From positions 1,860,001-1,924,000 of the forward strand of contig NZ_JAJNEC010000005.1 of NCBI RefSeq assembly GCF_021044425.1: 64,000 nucleotides of DNA, read 5' to 3'. The notes beneath the pieces were generated by a model. That model did no database searches and had not been told where the DNA came from. It saw nothing but the letters and a program-made list of their open reading frames with translations. The stretch comes from Niabella pedocola. GTDB taxonomy: Bacteria > Bacteroidota > Bacteroidia > Chitinophagales > Chitinophagaceae. This document shows positions 34,368-43,228 of this stretch, piece by piece; position 1 is the stretch's first letter; every line of letters starts with the position of its first letter. The position numbers were made by a program, and so were the translations under genes.

Positions 34368-36767
34368 ATGAAACGTAGTCTGTTCCTTGCCCTTGCCCTG
34401 CTTTGCTTTTTAACCGGTGTTCTGGCCCAGGAGGGCAGCACCTACCAAAAGCCGCCCGCCATTATTGAAAAATTATTACTCGCCACCTTTAATCCCGGTG
34501 TCAGCTTTAACGACGATGGTTCCTGGATGGTGCTTATGCAGCGCAGCGCCGGGCCTACAGTGGAAGACCTGGCCCAACCGGAGCTCCGGATCGCCGGGCT
34601 ACGCATCAACCCCGCCAATTTCAGTCCCAGCAGGGGCAGCTACTACACCGGGCTCACGTTAAAAAATGTAACCACCGGTAAAGAAACCGTCATCAGCGGA
34701 CTGCCCGAGCCCTTAAGAGCTTCCTCCATATCCTGGAACCGCGCGGGTAATAAACTCGCCTTCCTCCAGGAAACGCGTACGGCCATGGATCTTTATATGG
34801 TAGACGTAAAAACCGCGCAGGCCGTTAAAATAAACCGCACGCCACTCAACACCGCTACCGGCAACGATTTCAGCTGGTGGGATAATGATCAGCTGCTCTA
34901 CCAGGCAACCACGGCCACTCCCTCGGCCCTGCCGCAAAAGCCTGCCGCGCCGGACGGACCGGTCATCCAGCAGAACCTGGGCAAAGTGGCCGCTTCCCGT
35001 ACTTACCAGGATCTGATTAAAAACAAATACGACGAAGCCCTGTTCCGCTTTTTTGCTACATCGCAACTCCTGCTCAACAACGGCGGTGTGGAAACGCCCA
35101 TCGGCAAGCCGGACCTTTATGCCTCCATCCAGCTTTCGCCCGATAAAAATTATTTACTGGTGGAGCGCCTTGCCGGCGATCTTTCCTACCTGGTGCCTTC
35201 TTATGGTTTTGCATCCATCATTGAAGTGTGGGATACGAAAGGTACACCGGTAAAAACCATTGCAAAGATCCCCTCTTCGGAACTTGCGCCCAGCGGTTTT
35301 GATAATGTGCTGAACGCCCCAAGAGCTCATAGCTGGATCGCCACCCAACCCGCCACACTGGGCTGGATTGAGCCGCTGGATAGTGGTTTTATTAAACACA
35401 ATGTGCCCAATCACGATCAGTATGTAACCCTCGGCGCACCGTTTACCGCCAGCCCGAAACCCGTGGTGGCCACGCCCATGCGGATGTACAATGTCAGCTT
35501 TGTTAATAAAGAGATGGCGCTCGTGACCCAGGGCTCCTTTGCCCAGCAAAAACGCATCTGGCAACGACTGGACCTGTCTACCCAAAAGCTTATCACCCTC
35601 GACGACCGCAGTACCAATGATGCCTATAACGATCCCGGTACACCCTTCACCGTCAGGAATGAATACGGCCGGCTGGTACCGCTCATCTACCAGAAAACAA
35701 AATTCATCATGAACGGACAGGGCGCTTCACCCAAAGGTGATTATCCATTTGTGGGCACCTTCGATTTCATATCCTCGAAAAAGGAAAAGCTATGGCAGGC
35801 AAAAGACCCGTATTATGAAGTACCGGTTAAATTGCTGGCGCAGCAAAAAAGCCTGGCCTTTGTAACCAGCCGCCAGAGCAATACCCAGCCGCCCAACTAC
35901 TTTATTATAAACGGTAAAAAACAAACCCCGCTCACCAGCTTCCCCGACCCTCAGCCGGAACTGCGTGATCTTAAAAAAGAAAAAGTTACCTATACCCGAA
36001 AGGACGGCATCCAGCTTACCGCCAATGTATATGTGTCAAAAAACTACGATCCGGCAAAGGACGGCAAACTGCCGGTAGTCATTGTGGCCTACCCGCGGGA
36101 GTACAAACAGGCTTCCGATGCAGCCCAGGTGCGCGGCAGCAAGAACACGTTCACACAGATCAACTACGGCAGCTTTGTATTCTTTGCGCTGGAAGGCTAT
36201 GCGGTTATGGACAATGCCGAGTTTCCCATTGTGGGTGAGGGCAGCAAGTATCCCAACGACAATTTTGTGGAGCAGTTGGAGTGGAACGCCAAAGCAGCCA
36301 TTGATAAAATTGCCTCCATGGGCATTGGAGACAGTACCCGCGTGGCCGTTGCAGGCCATAGTTATGGTGCATTTATGACGGCCAATTTACTGGCACATAC
36401 CCGCCTGTTTAAAGCAGGCATTGCGCGCAGCGGCGCCTACAACCGGACCCTTACCCCGTTCGGATTTCAAAACGAAGAGCGCACGTACTGGCAGGCGCCG
36501 CAGGTGTACAACCGTATGAGCCCCTTCAGCTATGCAGATAAAATAAAAACGCCGCTGTTACTCATCCACGGCGAGGCGGATAATAATCCCGGCACCTTCC
36601 CCATCCAGAGCGAGCGGCTCTTCAATGCCGTTAAGGGGCATGGAGGCACAGTGCGTTTTGTGCAATTACCCTTCGAGTCGCACGGCTATGCCGGCAAAGA
36701 AAACCTCCTGCACCTGCTTTGGGAGGAGTACCAGTGGTTAGAGAAATATGTAAAAAAAGGGGAATAA
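34368..36767 (+). CDS. S9-family serine peptidase (glutamyl-endopeptidase-like prolyl oligopeptidase relative), secreted
   Basis: 799 residues with a signal peptide (LFLALALLCFLTGVLAQ). The N-terminal 550 residues form the beta-propeller domain typical of the S9 family. The C-terminal alpha/beta-hydrolase domain holds Ser665 in AGHSYGAFM, Asp738 in IHGEADNN and His772 in ESHGYAG. The sequence around the nucleophile (AGHSYGAFMTANLLAHT) resembles the S9D group of glutamyl endopeptidases. It probably degrades peptides in the periplasm. The gene stands alone after a repeat-rich stretch and has no obvious terminator. Confidence 0.9.
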   Translation: MKRSLFLALALLCFLTGVLAQEGSTYQKPPAIIEKLLLATFNPGVSFNDDGSWMVLMQRSAGPTVEDLAQPELRIAGLRINPANFSPSRGSYYTGLTLKNVTTGKETVISGLPEPLRASSISWNRAGNKLAFLQETRTAMDLYMVDVKTAQAVKINRTPLNTATGNDFSWWDNDQLLYQATTATPSALPQKPAAPDGPVIQQNLGKVAASRTYQDLIKNKYDEALFRFFATSQLLLNNGGVETPIGKPDLYASIQLSPDKNYLLVERLAGDLSYLVPSYGFASIIEVWDTKGTPVKTIAKIPSSELAPSGFDNVLNAPRAHSWIATQPATLGWIEPLDSGFIKHNVPNHDQYVTLGAPFTASPKPVVATPMRMYNVSFVNKEMALVTQGSFAQQKRIWQRLDLSTQKLITLDDRSTNDAYNDPGTPFTVRNEYGRLVPLIYQKTKFIMNGQGASPKGDYPFVGTFDFISSKKEKLWQAKDPYYEVPVKLLAQQKSLAFVTSRQSNTQPPNYFIINGKKQTPLTSFPDPQPELRDLKKEKVTYTRKDGIQLTANVYVSKNYDPAKDGKLPVVIVAYPREYKQASDAAQVRGSKNTFTQINYGSFVFFALEGYAVMDNAEFPIVGEGSKYPNDNFVEQLEWNAKAAIDKIASMGIGDSTRVAVAGHSYGAFMTANLLAHTRLFKAGIARSGAYNRTLTPFGFQNEERTYWQAPQVYNRMSPFSYADKIKTPLLLIHGEADNNPGTFPIQSERLFNAVKGHGGTVRFVQLPFESHGYAGKENLLHLLWEEYQWLEKYVKKGE

Positions 36768-36985
36768 TTTTTGGGGCTGTCGGCTGTAGTGCAGGTGGCA
36801 TCAGCAGTTCCGGCTGCTGCTGGCTGCGGCCCCTGCGTTGCAGTGGCGGCCCCTTCGCATCCGGCAGCCCATTGGCTTATAAACAATAACCGGTGCGCTG
36901 CTTCCGTGGCCGCGGGTTCTCATATACCGGAAATGGCGATGGGATTCTGGCTGGTTTTTAGCACTTAAAAAGCCGTATCTGCTTT

Positions 36986-37300
36986 TTAATTTTCCGCTAT
37001 TATTTCACGCCAAAAACCAAACTCCGCTGTTCCGTCAAGAAATTCGGCCGCCGTTTTAAGGAATGCCTGCATATGTGGCGTTTGCATGTGTGGTCCTGTA
37101 AAAGCAGCTTCGCTATCCCAATATTCAATAATCAATAAACGGTGCGGGTTCTTTGGGTCGTCATGCACACGAATGCCATGGCAGGCCGGCTCTTCACGCA
37201 GCACCGTTTTAATATTTGTCTCAAGCGCCTGCCGGGCCCTGCCAACCTTACCAGGTTGAATGGCACAGGTAATTACAACAGTAACCGGGTTTATATCCAT
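36986..37300 (-). CDS. ABM-domain protein (antibiotic biosynthesis monooxygenase-like)
   Basis: 104 residues, single ABM (dimeric alpha/beta barrel) domain: CAIQPGKVGRARQALETNI, RLLIIEYWDSEAAFTGPHMQTPHMQAFL, ending in WREIIAEN. Relatives are small cofactor-free quinol monooxygenases or heme-degrading proteins, but many have no known activity. The pattern of His and Met residues in GPHMQTPHMQ is the family signature. It precedes no obvious operon; the next gene on this strand lies 106 bases upstream. Gap 36768-36985 downstream is unusually GC-rich but shows nothing else. Confidence 0.87.
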   Translation of the reverse strand: MDINPVTVVITCAIQPGKVGRARQALETNIKTVLREEPACHGIRVHDDPKNPHRLLIIEYWDSEAAFTGPHMQTPHMQAFLKTAAEFLDGTAEFGFWREIIAEN

Positions 37301-37406
37301 ACTACGGTTATTAACTTGTTTAGTGGCGCAAACAAATATTGAATCGTTAACATGATCCTTTTTCCTTCTTCATTTTTGTTAACGGCTCAACCTCATAAAA
37401 ATCAGG

Positions 37407-37925
37407 CTAAGCATTTTTTATTTCGTAATGTAACTGAACCGTATTGCCGTTTAGTTTTGCCACTTCCACCAGGTTAAGCTTAAACTCAGCGGCGACGTCT
37501 TTTAACAAGGGCAGGCCGCCTCCGAAAAGAACGGGTTCTATTACAAAATAAATATCACTGACCAGGCCCGCATTTATAAACGTACTGATCGTGGCTGTTC
37601 CTCCAATAATAACGGCATTGGTGTGCCCTCGGTCTGTAAGCAGCTGCACGATTGCAGCAGGTTCATTTTTTGTAAACACTACCGTTGAGTTGTCGGATTT
37701 TGCATCTTCGTTGTTAGTTAACACAACCGTTGTTCCTTCATGGGTAAGTGGCAGGTAATCCGGCGCCAGGATATCATAAGTAACCCGCCCCATGATCACA
37801 GCCTTATATTCCTGGCAAATAGCCATCATTCCTGCACCATATTCGGGAGAAAGCCAGTCAGGCACATTTCTTGACTTAGATATCAACCCGTTTGCAGATG
37901 CGGCTATGTAGATACTGATTTTCAT
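37407..37925 (-). CDS. Dihydrofolate reductase-like (RibD C-terminal) family protein
   Basis: 172 residues starting MKISIYIAASANGLISK, with VIMGRVTYDIL and AVIIGGTATISTFINAGLVSDIYFVIEPVLFGGGLPLL, the pattern of the RibD_C / DHFR-like family that binds NADPH. Such stand-alone proteins are widespread and usually of unknown substrate. It diverges from an HxlR-type regulator across only 46 bases, so the regulator very probably controls it. A -7 element GAACTTTG (37942-37949, one mismatch) overlaps that of the regulator in a shared palindrome. Confidence 0.87.
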   Translation of the reverse strand: MKISIYIAASANGLISKSRNVPDWLSPEYGAGMMAICQEYKAVIMGRVTYDILAPDYLPLTHEGTTVVLTNNEDAKSDNSTVVFTKNEPAAIVQLLTDRGHTNAVIIGGTATISTFINAGLVSDIYFVIEPVLFGGGLPLLKDVAAEFKLNLVEVAKLNGNTVQLHYEIKNA

Positions 37926-37931
37926 ATTTCG

Positions 37932-37949
37932 TATTTTTGATCAAAGTTC
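37932..37949. promoter_or_regulatory. Head-to-head promoters overlapping a palindrome between RibD-like and HxlR genes
   Basis: TATTTTTG (plus, 37932-37939) and GAACTTTG (minus, 37949-37942) are the -7 elements of the divergent genes. They overlap the perfect palindrome TTTGATCAAA (37936-37945). A protein bound there would block or reshape both promoters, the usual layout of an HxlR autoregulated pair. This is inferred; no binding is known. Confidence 0.55.
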
Positions 37950-37971
37950 TTTATTCATTCTTTTATAAACA

Positions 37972-38400
37972 ATGACTAACAAAATTGTTAGCCATCATTC
38001 TTTAAGTATGAGAAAAAAGCAGTCTTCCAATTATATCAACGAGCAATTTTTGTTTGAGACCTGTGAGCGCAACTCCGCTATCAGTATCGTAAGTGGACGG
38101 TGGAAGTCGCAAATCATTTATTACATTTCCCAGGGCAATAACCGCTTTCATCTTTTAAAGCAAAAGCTGCCGGCTATTTCAGAAACGGTATTGGCAAGAC
38201 AATTAAAAGAACTGGAAACGCATGCTATTTTGGTAAAACGGGAAATTGCTGATACCGTTCCAACCGGTGTAAAATATTTGTTGACCAATAAAGGCTGGGA
38301 TCTGGTACCGATTTTAGACAGCCTATGTAACTGGGGAAAAATTTATGCAGAGGGAAAGGAAATTTTTGTTCCTGTGGATCCTGCTTACAAATCTTTCTGA
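37972..38400 (+). CDS. HxlR-family transcriptional regulator
   Basis: 142 residues; winged helix-turn-helix with the HxlR pattern ISIVSGRWKSQIIYYIS, RFHLLKQKLPAISETVLARQLKELE and VKYLLTNKGWDLVPILDSLCNWG. HxlR regulators respond to reactive electrophiles or redox state and commonly control a divergent reductase, as here. The first Cys (FETCERN), near the N-terminus, could serve as a sensor, as in HypR-type members. A second ATG at 38008 would remove 12 residues of low similarity; the first ATG is kept because it lies closest to the promoter. Confidence 0.9.
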   Translation: MTNKIVSHHSLSMRKKQSSNYINEQFLFETCERNSAISIVSGRWKSQIIYYISQGNNRFHLLKQKLPAISETVLARQLKELETHAILVKREIADTVPTGVKYLLTNKGWDLVPILDSLCNWGKIYAEGKEIFVPVDPAYKSF

Positions 38401-38586
38401 GTAGGTGTGAAATTATCTATACTATTCCGAGGTACCGGTTCACCAAATGACTGGATGTAGTATACACTTTTTCTACAGGAACAAGTAAACGTTTGATCTG
38501 ATCATTGTCTATCATTTGTTTTTGTTCCTTTACATGTTTTCGTACGCAAATAAAAATTCAGAATCTCAGTATTTTATACGTCAACT

Positions 38587-39069
38587 TCAGGTTAGCTTAT
38601 AAATAAATTCCTCTATTTCTGCCTGCCGGGCATTGGCAAACCCTTTATCCTTTCCTATTCTTACAAAACCACATTTTTCCAAAACCCGCTGGGAGCCGAT
38701 GTTATCAAAGGCTACCCGCCCGAAGATGGGCCGGGCCTTCTCAAGCGCGAGGAATTGTTTCAGAACCGCGGTACCAATCCCTTTGCCCCAAAATCCCCGG
38801 TCGATCCAGTAGGTGATCTCCGCATCGCCTTCTATTTCAAATTTTGAAATACTGCCAACGATAATATTGTTCACCACTATGGTGCGCATATGTACCGTAG
38901 GCTCGCTCAATAATTTTGCATACTTATTTAAGTAGGCCTCTTTATCTGTTGGATCTTTTGGGGTAAAGGCCGCCAGGTGGATCGCTTCCTTATCCAGTTG
39001 AAAAATAAAGAACCGTTCCAGATCAGCGGCTACTGTCGGCTGTAATCGTATGTTGTTGCCCGTTATCAT
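38587..39069 (-). CDS. GNAT-family N-acetyltransferase
   Basis: 160 residues of a RimJ/RimL-like GNAT fold: MITGNNIRLQPTVAADLERF, DAEITYWIDRGFWGKGIGTAVL (acetyl-CoA loop GFWGKGIG), NIGSQRVLEKCGFVRIG. Acceptor unknown; these enzymes acetylate protein N-termini, antibiotics or small amines. It follows a RibD-like gene after 54 bases on the same strand and is probably co-transcribed. The downstream gap 38401-38586 contains nothing that I recognise. Confidence 0.88.
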   Translation of the reverse strand: MITGNNIRLQPTVAADLERFFIFQLDKEAIHLAAFTPKDPTDKEAYLNKYAKLLSEPTVHMRTIVVNNIIVGSISKFEIEGDAEITYWIDRGFWGKGIGTAVLKQFLALEKARPIFGRVAFDNIGSQRVLEKCGFVRIGKDKGFANARQAEIEEFIYKLT

Positions 39070-39123
39070 TTTCGTTATAATATGATTTGTTTGCTGTTCT
39101 TACAGATACCGGAGTTGTTTACT

Positions 39124-39717
39124 TTATGCACCAGCCGTACCCGTCTTCACCGCACCCGCCCGTTTGTAATTGGCAAAAATCACACCGCCTGGAGTAATGG
39201 AACTCTCTGTTAACGTAAATGCCGCAGGAATGGGGCCGCCTTCAAACAATCTTTTTCCTGTACCAAGCGTTACCGGAAAAATCTTGAGCCAGAGTTCATC
39301 CACCAGATCCTGTTGCAGCAATAGCTGAACCAGTTTACTGCTGCCCCAAACCTGGATATCCGGACCGGTTGATTTTTTAAGCTCCCTGATCCCTTCCAGC
39401 CCTTCAAGAAAAACGGAATTTTTCCAATCCGAGCTTTTCCGCGTGGCAGACAGCACATATTTCGTGCCCGCATTAACAGCCGGCCAGAAGTCGTCATGTT
39501 GCGGCCAGTAGTTTTCCCAGATCTCAAATGTCTTCCGGCCTAAAAGGTAATCGGCTGCCTGCATCTGTTTTTGATAGATCCTGCCGGACTCCTCATCTCC
39601 GTAAGCCGCTGTCCAGCCGCCATAGGTAAAACCGCCGGATACATCTTCTTCCGGACCGCCGGGGCCCTGCATTACTCCATCCAATGTGATCATTTCTGAT
39701 ACGATTATTTTACGCAT
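39124..39717 (-). CDS. Dihydrofolate reductase-like (RibD C-terminal) family protein, second copy
   Basis: 197 residues: MRKIIVSEMITLDGVMQGPGGPEED, YLLGRKTFEIWENYWPQ and VWGSSKLVQLLLQQDLVDELWLKIFPVTLGTGKRLF, typical of YyaP/YwjB-like reductases related to RibD_C. It is clearly different from the copy at 37.4-37.9 kb. The start has an unusually strong Shine-Dalgarno, GGAGG eight bases before the ATG (minus strand, 39725-39730), which is rare in Bacteroidota and fixes the start. It heads a probable two-gene unit with the GNAT gene. Confidence 0.88.
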   Translation of the reverse strand: MRKIIVSEMITLDGVMQGPGGPEEDVSGGFTYGGWTAAYGDEESGRIYQKQMQAADYLLGRKTFEIWENYWPQHDDFWPAVNAGTKYVLSATRKSSDWKNSVFLEGLEGIRELKKSTGPDIQVWGSSKLVQLLLQQDLVDELWLKIFPVTLGTGKRLFEGGPIPAAFTLTESSITPGGVIFANYKRAGAVKTGTAGA

Positions 39718-39869
39718 GGTATTATCCTCCTTTTTTTAAAAATTTTTCAAACCCGTTTTGTGCGATACGAAGCTCGCTAATAAAAAGTATTCGATTGTAG
39801 TGCGGATACGACAATTTAAGGGTGTAAATACGAGTGGAACCACAATAAATGGATGGTTGCACTATGTTG

Positions 39870-40412
39870 TCACCAGTGTCTTATCCATCCTATTTTACTG
39901 CTGTCTGTAATGGTTACCTGTGGAAATAAATCATCCGTTGTATGGGGTATGCCGTCCTGGCCTGATGAGAAAAGCACGTATTTCTCGCCAATTTTTTCAT
40001 AGTTATAATAGGCGATCCCTTTTATGTTCATACCCTGCGCTGCATCATTAATTGGTGCTAATTTGTCATCGTCCCGAAGCTGTTCTAACCTGTCCGGATA
40101 TTGCCCGTGTGAGCGTTTGTAGAACTCAATATTTTTTACCAGGCTATTTAACTGCATTTGTGAAATGTTTTCAAACCCTTTCTTAAAAACCGAAGCGTGC
40201 GTTCCTGCATAGAATAGTGCCGAATAAACAAGAATTGTCCATAGGATCCCCGCAACCCCAATGATTGAAAGCCGTTTGTCCTTGTACTTTAAAAGTCCAT
40301 ACAATAAAAGCCCTAAACCGACAAAAGCTCCAACTAATGGAATTACACAAAGGAGGCCTAATAAATAGGGTGGTTTTGATTTCTCCGCAATAGTTATTGC
40401 TTCCATTGTCAA
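39870..40412 (-). CDS. Membrane protein with pseudopilin-like C-terminal segment
   Basis: 180 residues. Two transmembrane helices occupy about residues 15-80 (LLGLLCVIPLVGAFVGLGLLL and LSIIGVAGILWTILVYSALFY). The rest is outside: FYKRSHGQYPDRLEQLRDD and YVLFSSGQDGIPHTTDDLFP resemble the C-terminal part of type II secretion GspG-like proteins, where the YP-L and GxDG segments are conserved. There is no prepilin signal, so it is not a pilin; the resemblance may only reflect a common small domain. Function unknown. Confidence 0.7.
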   Translation of the reverse strand: MTMEAITIAEKSKPPYLLGLLCVIPLVGAFVGLGLLLYGLLKYKDKRLSIIGVAGILWTILVYSALFYAGTHASVFKKGFENISQMQLNSLVKNIEFYKRSHGQYPDRLEQLRDDDKLAPINDAAQGMNIKGIAYYNYEKIGEKYVLFSSGQDGIPHTTDDLFPQVTITDSSKIGWIRHW

Positions 40413-40515
40413 TTATGATGCATGTCAGTAAACAGTTACAACATCATATAAATATACAAATAACCATTTTTTTTAATGGCCTATGAATTTAAGAAATCGG
40501 TTGTTATCGCGTCAT

Positions 40516-40842
40516 TTATTTCCTTGCATAATAACAGCTTTGGCTATAAAGCCTTTGAAGGTTTTCTTTATCGATCCATCCGAATTTTTTAAGCACCTGA
40601 GTACTGAAAATCTCAACATCAACAAAGCCGGTGTCAGGACCATTGAATACCGGGTTTTCATACACAAACCGGTGGGCCTCTTTATTTACTTCGGTACACA
40701 GGCTATTACACCAAGTTAATTCGCGATGGGATAATTCCGGGTATATCTTTGAAAGCCGATCGTTGACCGGCTGCAGCCAGTTTTCACCCCACTCCATAGA
40801 CAACAACAGTGCCTGGTTTAATATTTCATCACGCAGGTTCAT
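40516..40842 (-). CDS. Hypothetical protein downstream of the RhuM-Fic gene
   Basis: 108 residues, mostly helical and acidic (MNLRDEILNQALLLSMEWGENWLQP, LSHRELTWCNSLCTEVNKEAHRFVYENP). No family recognised. It begins 22 bases after the RhuM-Fic stop codon on the same strand, so the two are probably one transcript. A partner, inhibitor or target of the Fic protein is conceivable, but no Fic-inhibitory motif (S/T-x-x-x-E-G/N) is evident in it. Confidence 0.6.
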   Translation of the reverse strand: MNLRDEILNQALLLSMEWGENWLQPVNDRLSKIYPELSHRELTWCNSLCTEVNKEAHRFVYENPVFNGPDTGFVDVEIFSTQVLKKFGWIDKENLQRLYSQSCYYARK

Positions 40843-40864
40843 GTTTGTATTTTATGCTCCGGGT

Positions 40865-41848
40865 TCAGTTTTTAAGATTAATAAGGTTCACCACCACTTT
40901 TACCATCATTTCCTTTTCCTCCGGTTTGCTTTCTGCAATCATCAGTGTAAGCGCTACCAGGGCATTATCTGCAATTTTTCGGGAGCCATCTTCTTTATAA
41001 AGAATTTTATTTTTATCCAGGAACCAAACAAACAGGAATGCGGCAATCCGTTTATTACCATCCGAAAAAGAGTGATTTTTTACCACAAAGTACAACAGGT
41101 GGGCGGCTTTTTCTTCTACACTGGGATAAAGGTATTTTTTGTCAAAGGTTTGATAAATGGCCCCCAGCGAACCCAGGAAAGATTCGTCTTTTTCATTGCC
41201 AAATAAAGAGCTGCCTCCAAATTTTTCCCGTAATCCGTTAACCGCGACCATGGCTTCCTCATAATTGATCCGGAACAGCTCTTCCTTAGTCGTTTCTTTT
41301 ATTTCCAGCACCTGGTGATCATACCGGTCCAGCACATCCAATGCATAGGTATAATCGGTGATCACTTTCAGCAGACCGGATGCTTCATCTGAATTTAAAG
41401 GCTGACTTTCCAGCACATTTTCCAGCAGTTTTACCGTTTGTTTCAGTTGGTCCAATTGCCGGCCTTGCTCTTTCAGACGTTTTTCATTAACGGCATATCC
41501 TTTTACCAGGAAATCCTTCAGCACCTTATTAGCCCAGATGCGGAATTGGGTGCCCTGCGGCGATTTTACCCGGTAACCGACGGAAATGATTACATCGAGG
41601 CTAAAATGTTCAACCTGGTACGTTTTACCATCTGTTCCAGTTGTTGCATTTTTTGCAACAACTGAATTTGCATTTAACTCAGACTCCTTGAAAATATTGG
41701 ATATATGTCTGGAAATTACAGATTTATCCCGGTTAAATAAGCCTGCCATTTGATTTAGAGTCAACCAAACTGTCTCCTTTTCCAATCGTACCTCAATAGC
41801 TGCCTGTCCATCCCGGGCCTGATAAATGATGATTTCTCCTGTTTGCAT
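40865..41848 (-). CDS. RhuM-Fic fusion protein (virulence RhuM family with Fic/DOC domain)
   Basis: 327 residues. Residues 1 to about 120 are the RhuM/KilA-N-like DNA-binding-type domain (VWLTLNQMAGLFNRDKSVIS, HFSLDVIISVGYRVKSPQGT, FRIWANKVLKDFLVKGYAV). A linker with a coiled-coil-like stretch (KRLKEQGRQLDQLKQTVKLLENVL) leads to a Fic domain whose active loop is HSFSDGNKR (259-267), with all key residues of HxFx(D/E)GN(G/K)R. Fic domains usually transfer AMP or other groups from a nucleotide to a protein hydroxyl. This fusion is widespread but its target is unknown. It is co-directional with a 108-residue unknown gene. Confidence 0.9.
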   Translation of the reverse strand: MQTGEIIIYQARDGQAAIEVRLEKETVWLTLNQMAGLFNRDKSVISRHISNIFKESELNANSVVAKNATTGTDGKTYQVEHFSLDVIISVGYRVKSPQGTQFRIWANKVLKDFLVKGYAVNEKRLKEQGRQLDQLKQTVKLLENVLESQPLNSDEASGLLKVITDYTYALDVLDRYDHQVLEIKETTKEELFRINYEEAMVAVNGLREKFGGSSLFGNEKDESFLGSLGAIYQTFDKKYLYPSVEEKAAHLLYFVVKNHSFSDGNKRIAAFLFVWFLDKNKILYKEDGSRKIADNALVALTLMIAESKPEEKEMMVKVVVNLINLKN

Positions 41849-42053
41849 AGATTAAAAGGTGTTTGTGTTTATAATTAGATGCGTATAAGCGCTTTGGTAT
41901 TGGTGTGTTATAAAAAGCCGATTTCATAAGATCGCAAATGCAATTTAGTATTTTTCGTTGCTAACGGCCGGGTTTTTCATTTATGATCTTTCAGAAAACC
42001 GGCTCCGCCTAAATAAGCATTCCTGGCAAATCTTCAGTTTCCCGTGTTTTGCA

Positions 42054-42061
42054 TTACTTTG
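42054..42061 (+). promoter_or_regulatory. -7-like element before the nucleoid-associated protein gene
   Basis: TTACTTTG matches TAnnTTTG at seven of eight positions and ends 22 bases before the chosen ATG at 42084. Confidence 0.4.
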
Positions 42062-42083
42062 CAGCCGTTTTAAAAACAGCAGC

Positions 42084-43121
42084 ATGCAGTATTTTGAAGG
42101 ATCGGCTATTACCCACATCGCCGTGCATAAAGTGGGCAACCAGTTAGAGGAAGAATACCTGACCCTTTCCAAAAAGGAACTGGCGGTAGACCCGGAGGTA
42201 AAGGATTTGATGACCCGCTATTTTCTGAATCCCTTTAAGTCGGAAGAATATTTCCAGTTTTACGCCGATGGGCATATCAGCACCAATGAGGCATGGAACT
42301 ATGTTTCCGCCATTTTTGAAAAACCGGAACAAACCCTGGCACAATCCAAAAACCTGGCCCAGCACCTGTACAACCAGGGCACACATCCCAGCATTAAAGG
42401 GGGCGAGCTTTATGTGGTCTATTTTAAAGAAGGCCTGCTGAACGGTGAAACGGTGGATGCCATCGGGCTGTTTAAATCGGAAAACAAGGAGCCTTTTTTA
42501 AAAGTATTCCCCGTAGAAGATGCTTTTGAAGTGGAAAGCGAAGAAGGCATCAATATCAATAAACTGGATAAAGGCTGCATGATCTTTAATACCGACAAGG
42601 AGAACGGCTATATTATTTCTATTGTGGATACGAAGAATAAATCGCCGGAAGCCCGTTACTGGACAGACAGCTTTCTGCGCATCCAGCAGCGCCAGGATCA
42701 GTATTTTAATACGGAAAGTACCATGGCCTTGTACAAGTCATATGTAGTAGACCATTTACCGGAACAATACAATGTAACCAAGGCCGATCAGGCAGACTTG
42801 CTGAACCGGAGCCTCAGTTTTTTTAAGGAGAAGCAGCATTTTGACCAGGAAACCTTTAATAATGAGGTCTTGCACCATAAAGAATATGTGGAAAGCTTCG
42901 ACCGTTATAAACAGCACTATTCCGCAGAGCGGGATATTGAAATAGCCGACAATTTCTCCATTTCACCCGCAGCTGTAAAACGGCAGAACCGGGCGTACAA
43001 AAGCGTGATCAAACTGGATAAGAATTTTCATATCTATATCCATGGCGACCGGAACATGATTGAGCACGGTGAGGATGATAAAGGACGGTTTTACAAGTTG
43101 TATTTCCACAATGAAGAATAG
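42084..43121 (+). CDS. Nucleoid-associated protein, NdpA/YejK family
   Basis: 345 residues from the ATG at 42084 (MQYFEGSAITHIAVHKVGN). The open frame extends 42 codons upstream, but that stretch is not conserved and a promoter-like element lies inside it. The NdpA pattern is seen in LYVVYFKEGLLNGETVDAIGLFKSENKEPFLKV, CMIFNTDKENGYIISIVDTKN and ARYWTDSFLRIQQRQDQYFNT. YejK-type proteins bind the nucleoid in E. coli; the role in Bacteroidota is not established. No operon partner. Confidence 0.87.
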   Translation: MQYFEGSAITHIAVHKVGNQLEEEYLTLSKKELAVDPEVKDLMTRYFLNPFKSEEYFQFYADGHISTNEAWNYVSAIFEKPEQTLAQSKNLAQHLYNQGTHPSIKGGELYVVYFKEGLLNGETVDAIGLFKSENKEPFLKVFPVEDAFEVESEEGININKLDKGCMIFNTDKENGYIISIVDTKNKSPEARYWTDSFLRIQQRQDQYFNTESTMALYKSYVVDHLPEQYNVTKADQADLLNRSLSFFKEKQHFDQETFNNEVLHHKEYVESFDRYKQHYSAERDIEIADNFSISPAAVKRQNRAYKSVIKLDKNFHIYIHGDRNMIEHGEDDKGRFYKLYFHNEE

Positions 43122-43199
43122 GAGCACAGGTTATTATCCTTCCAAACTGTTAAAACCGGTTAATAAAATATAGCAATCAGCAAATATTGAATGTTGATT

Positions 43200-43228
43200 A
43201 TTCGTCAATTCAGATAATTTTGACGAAT
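43200..43228 (+). promoter_or_regulatory. Palindromic promoter overlapping the aldo/keto reductase start codon
   Basis: ATTCGTCAA (43200-43208) and TTGACGAAT (43220-43228) form a perfect 9-base inverted repeat with an 11-base spacer. The -7 element TAATTTTG (43215-43222) lies inside it, and the right arm covers the first two bases of the ATG. The arrangement implies a leaderless or nearly leaderless mRNA, with a regulator site sitting on the promoter. Inference from sequence only. Confidence 0.6.
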
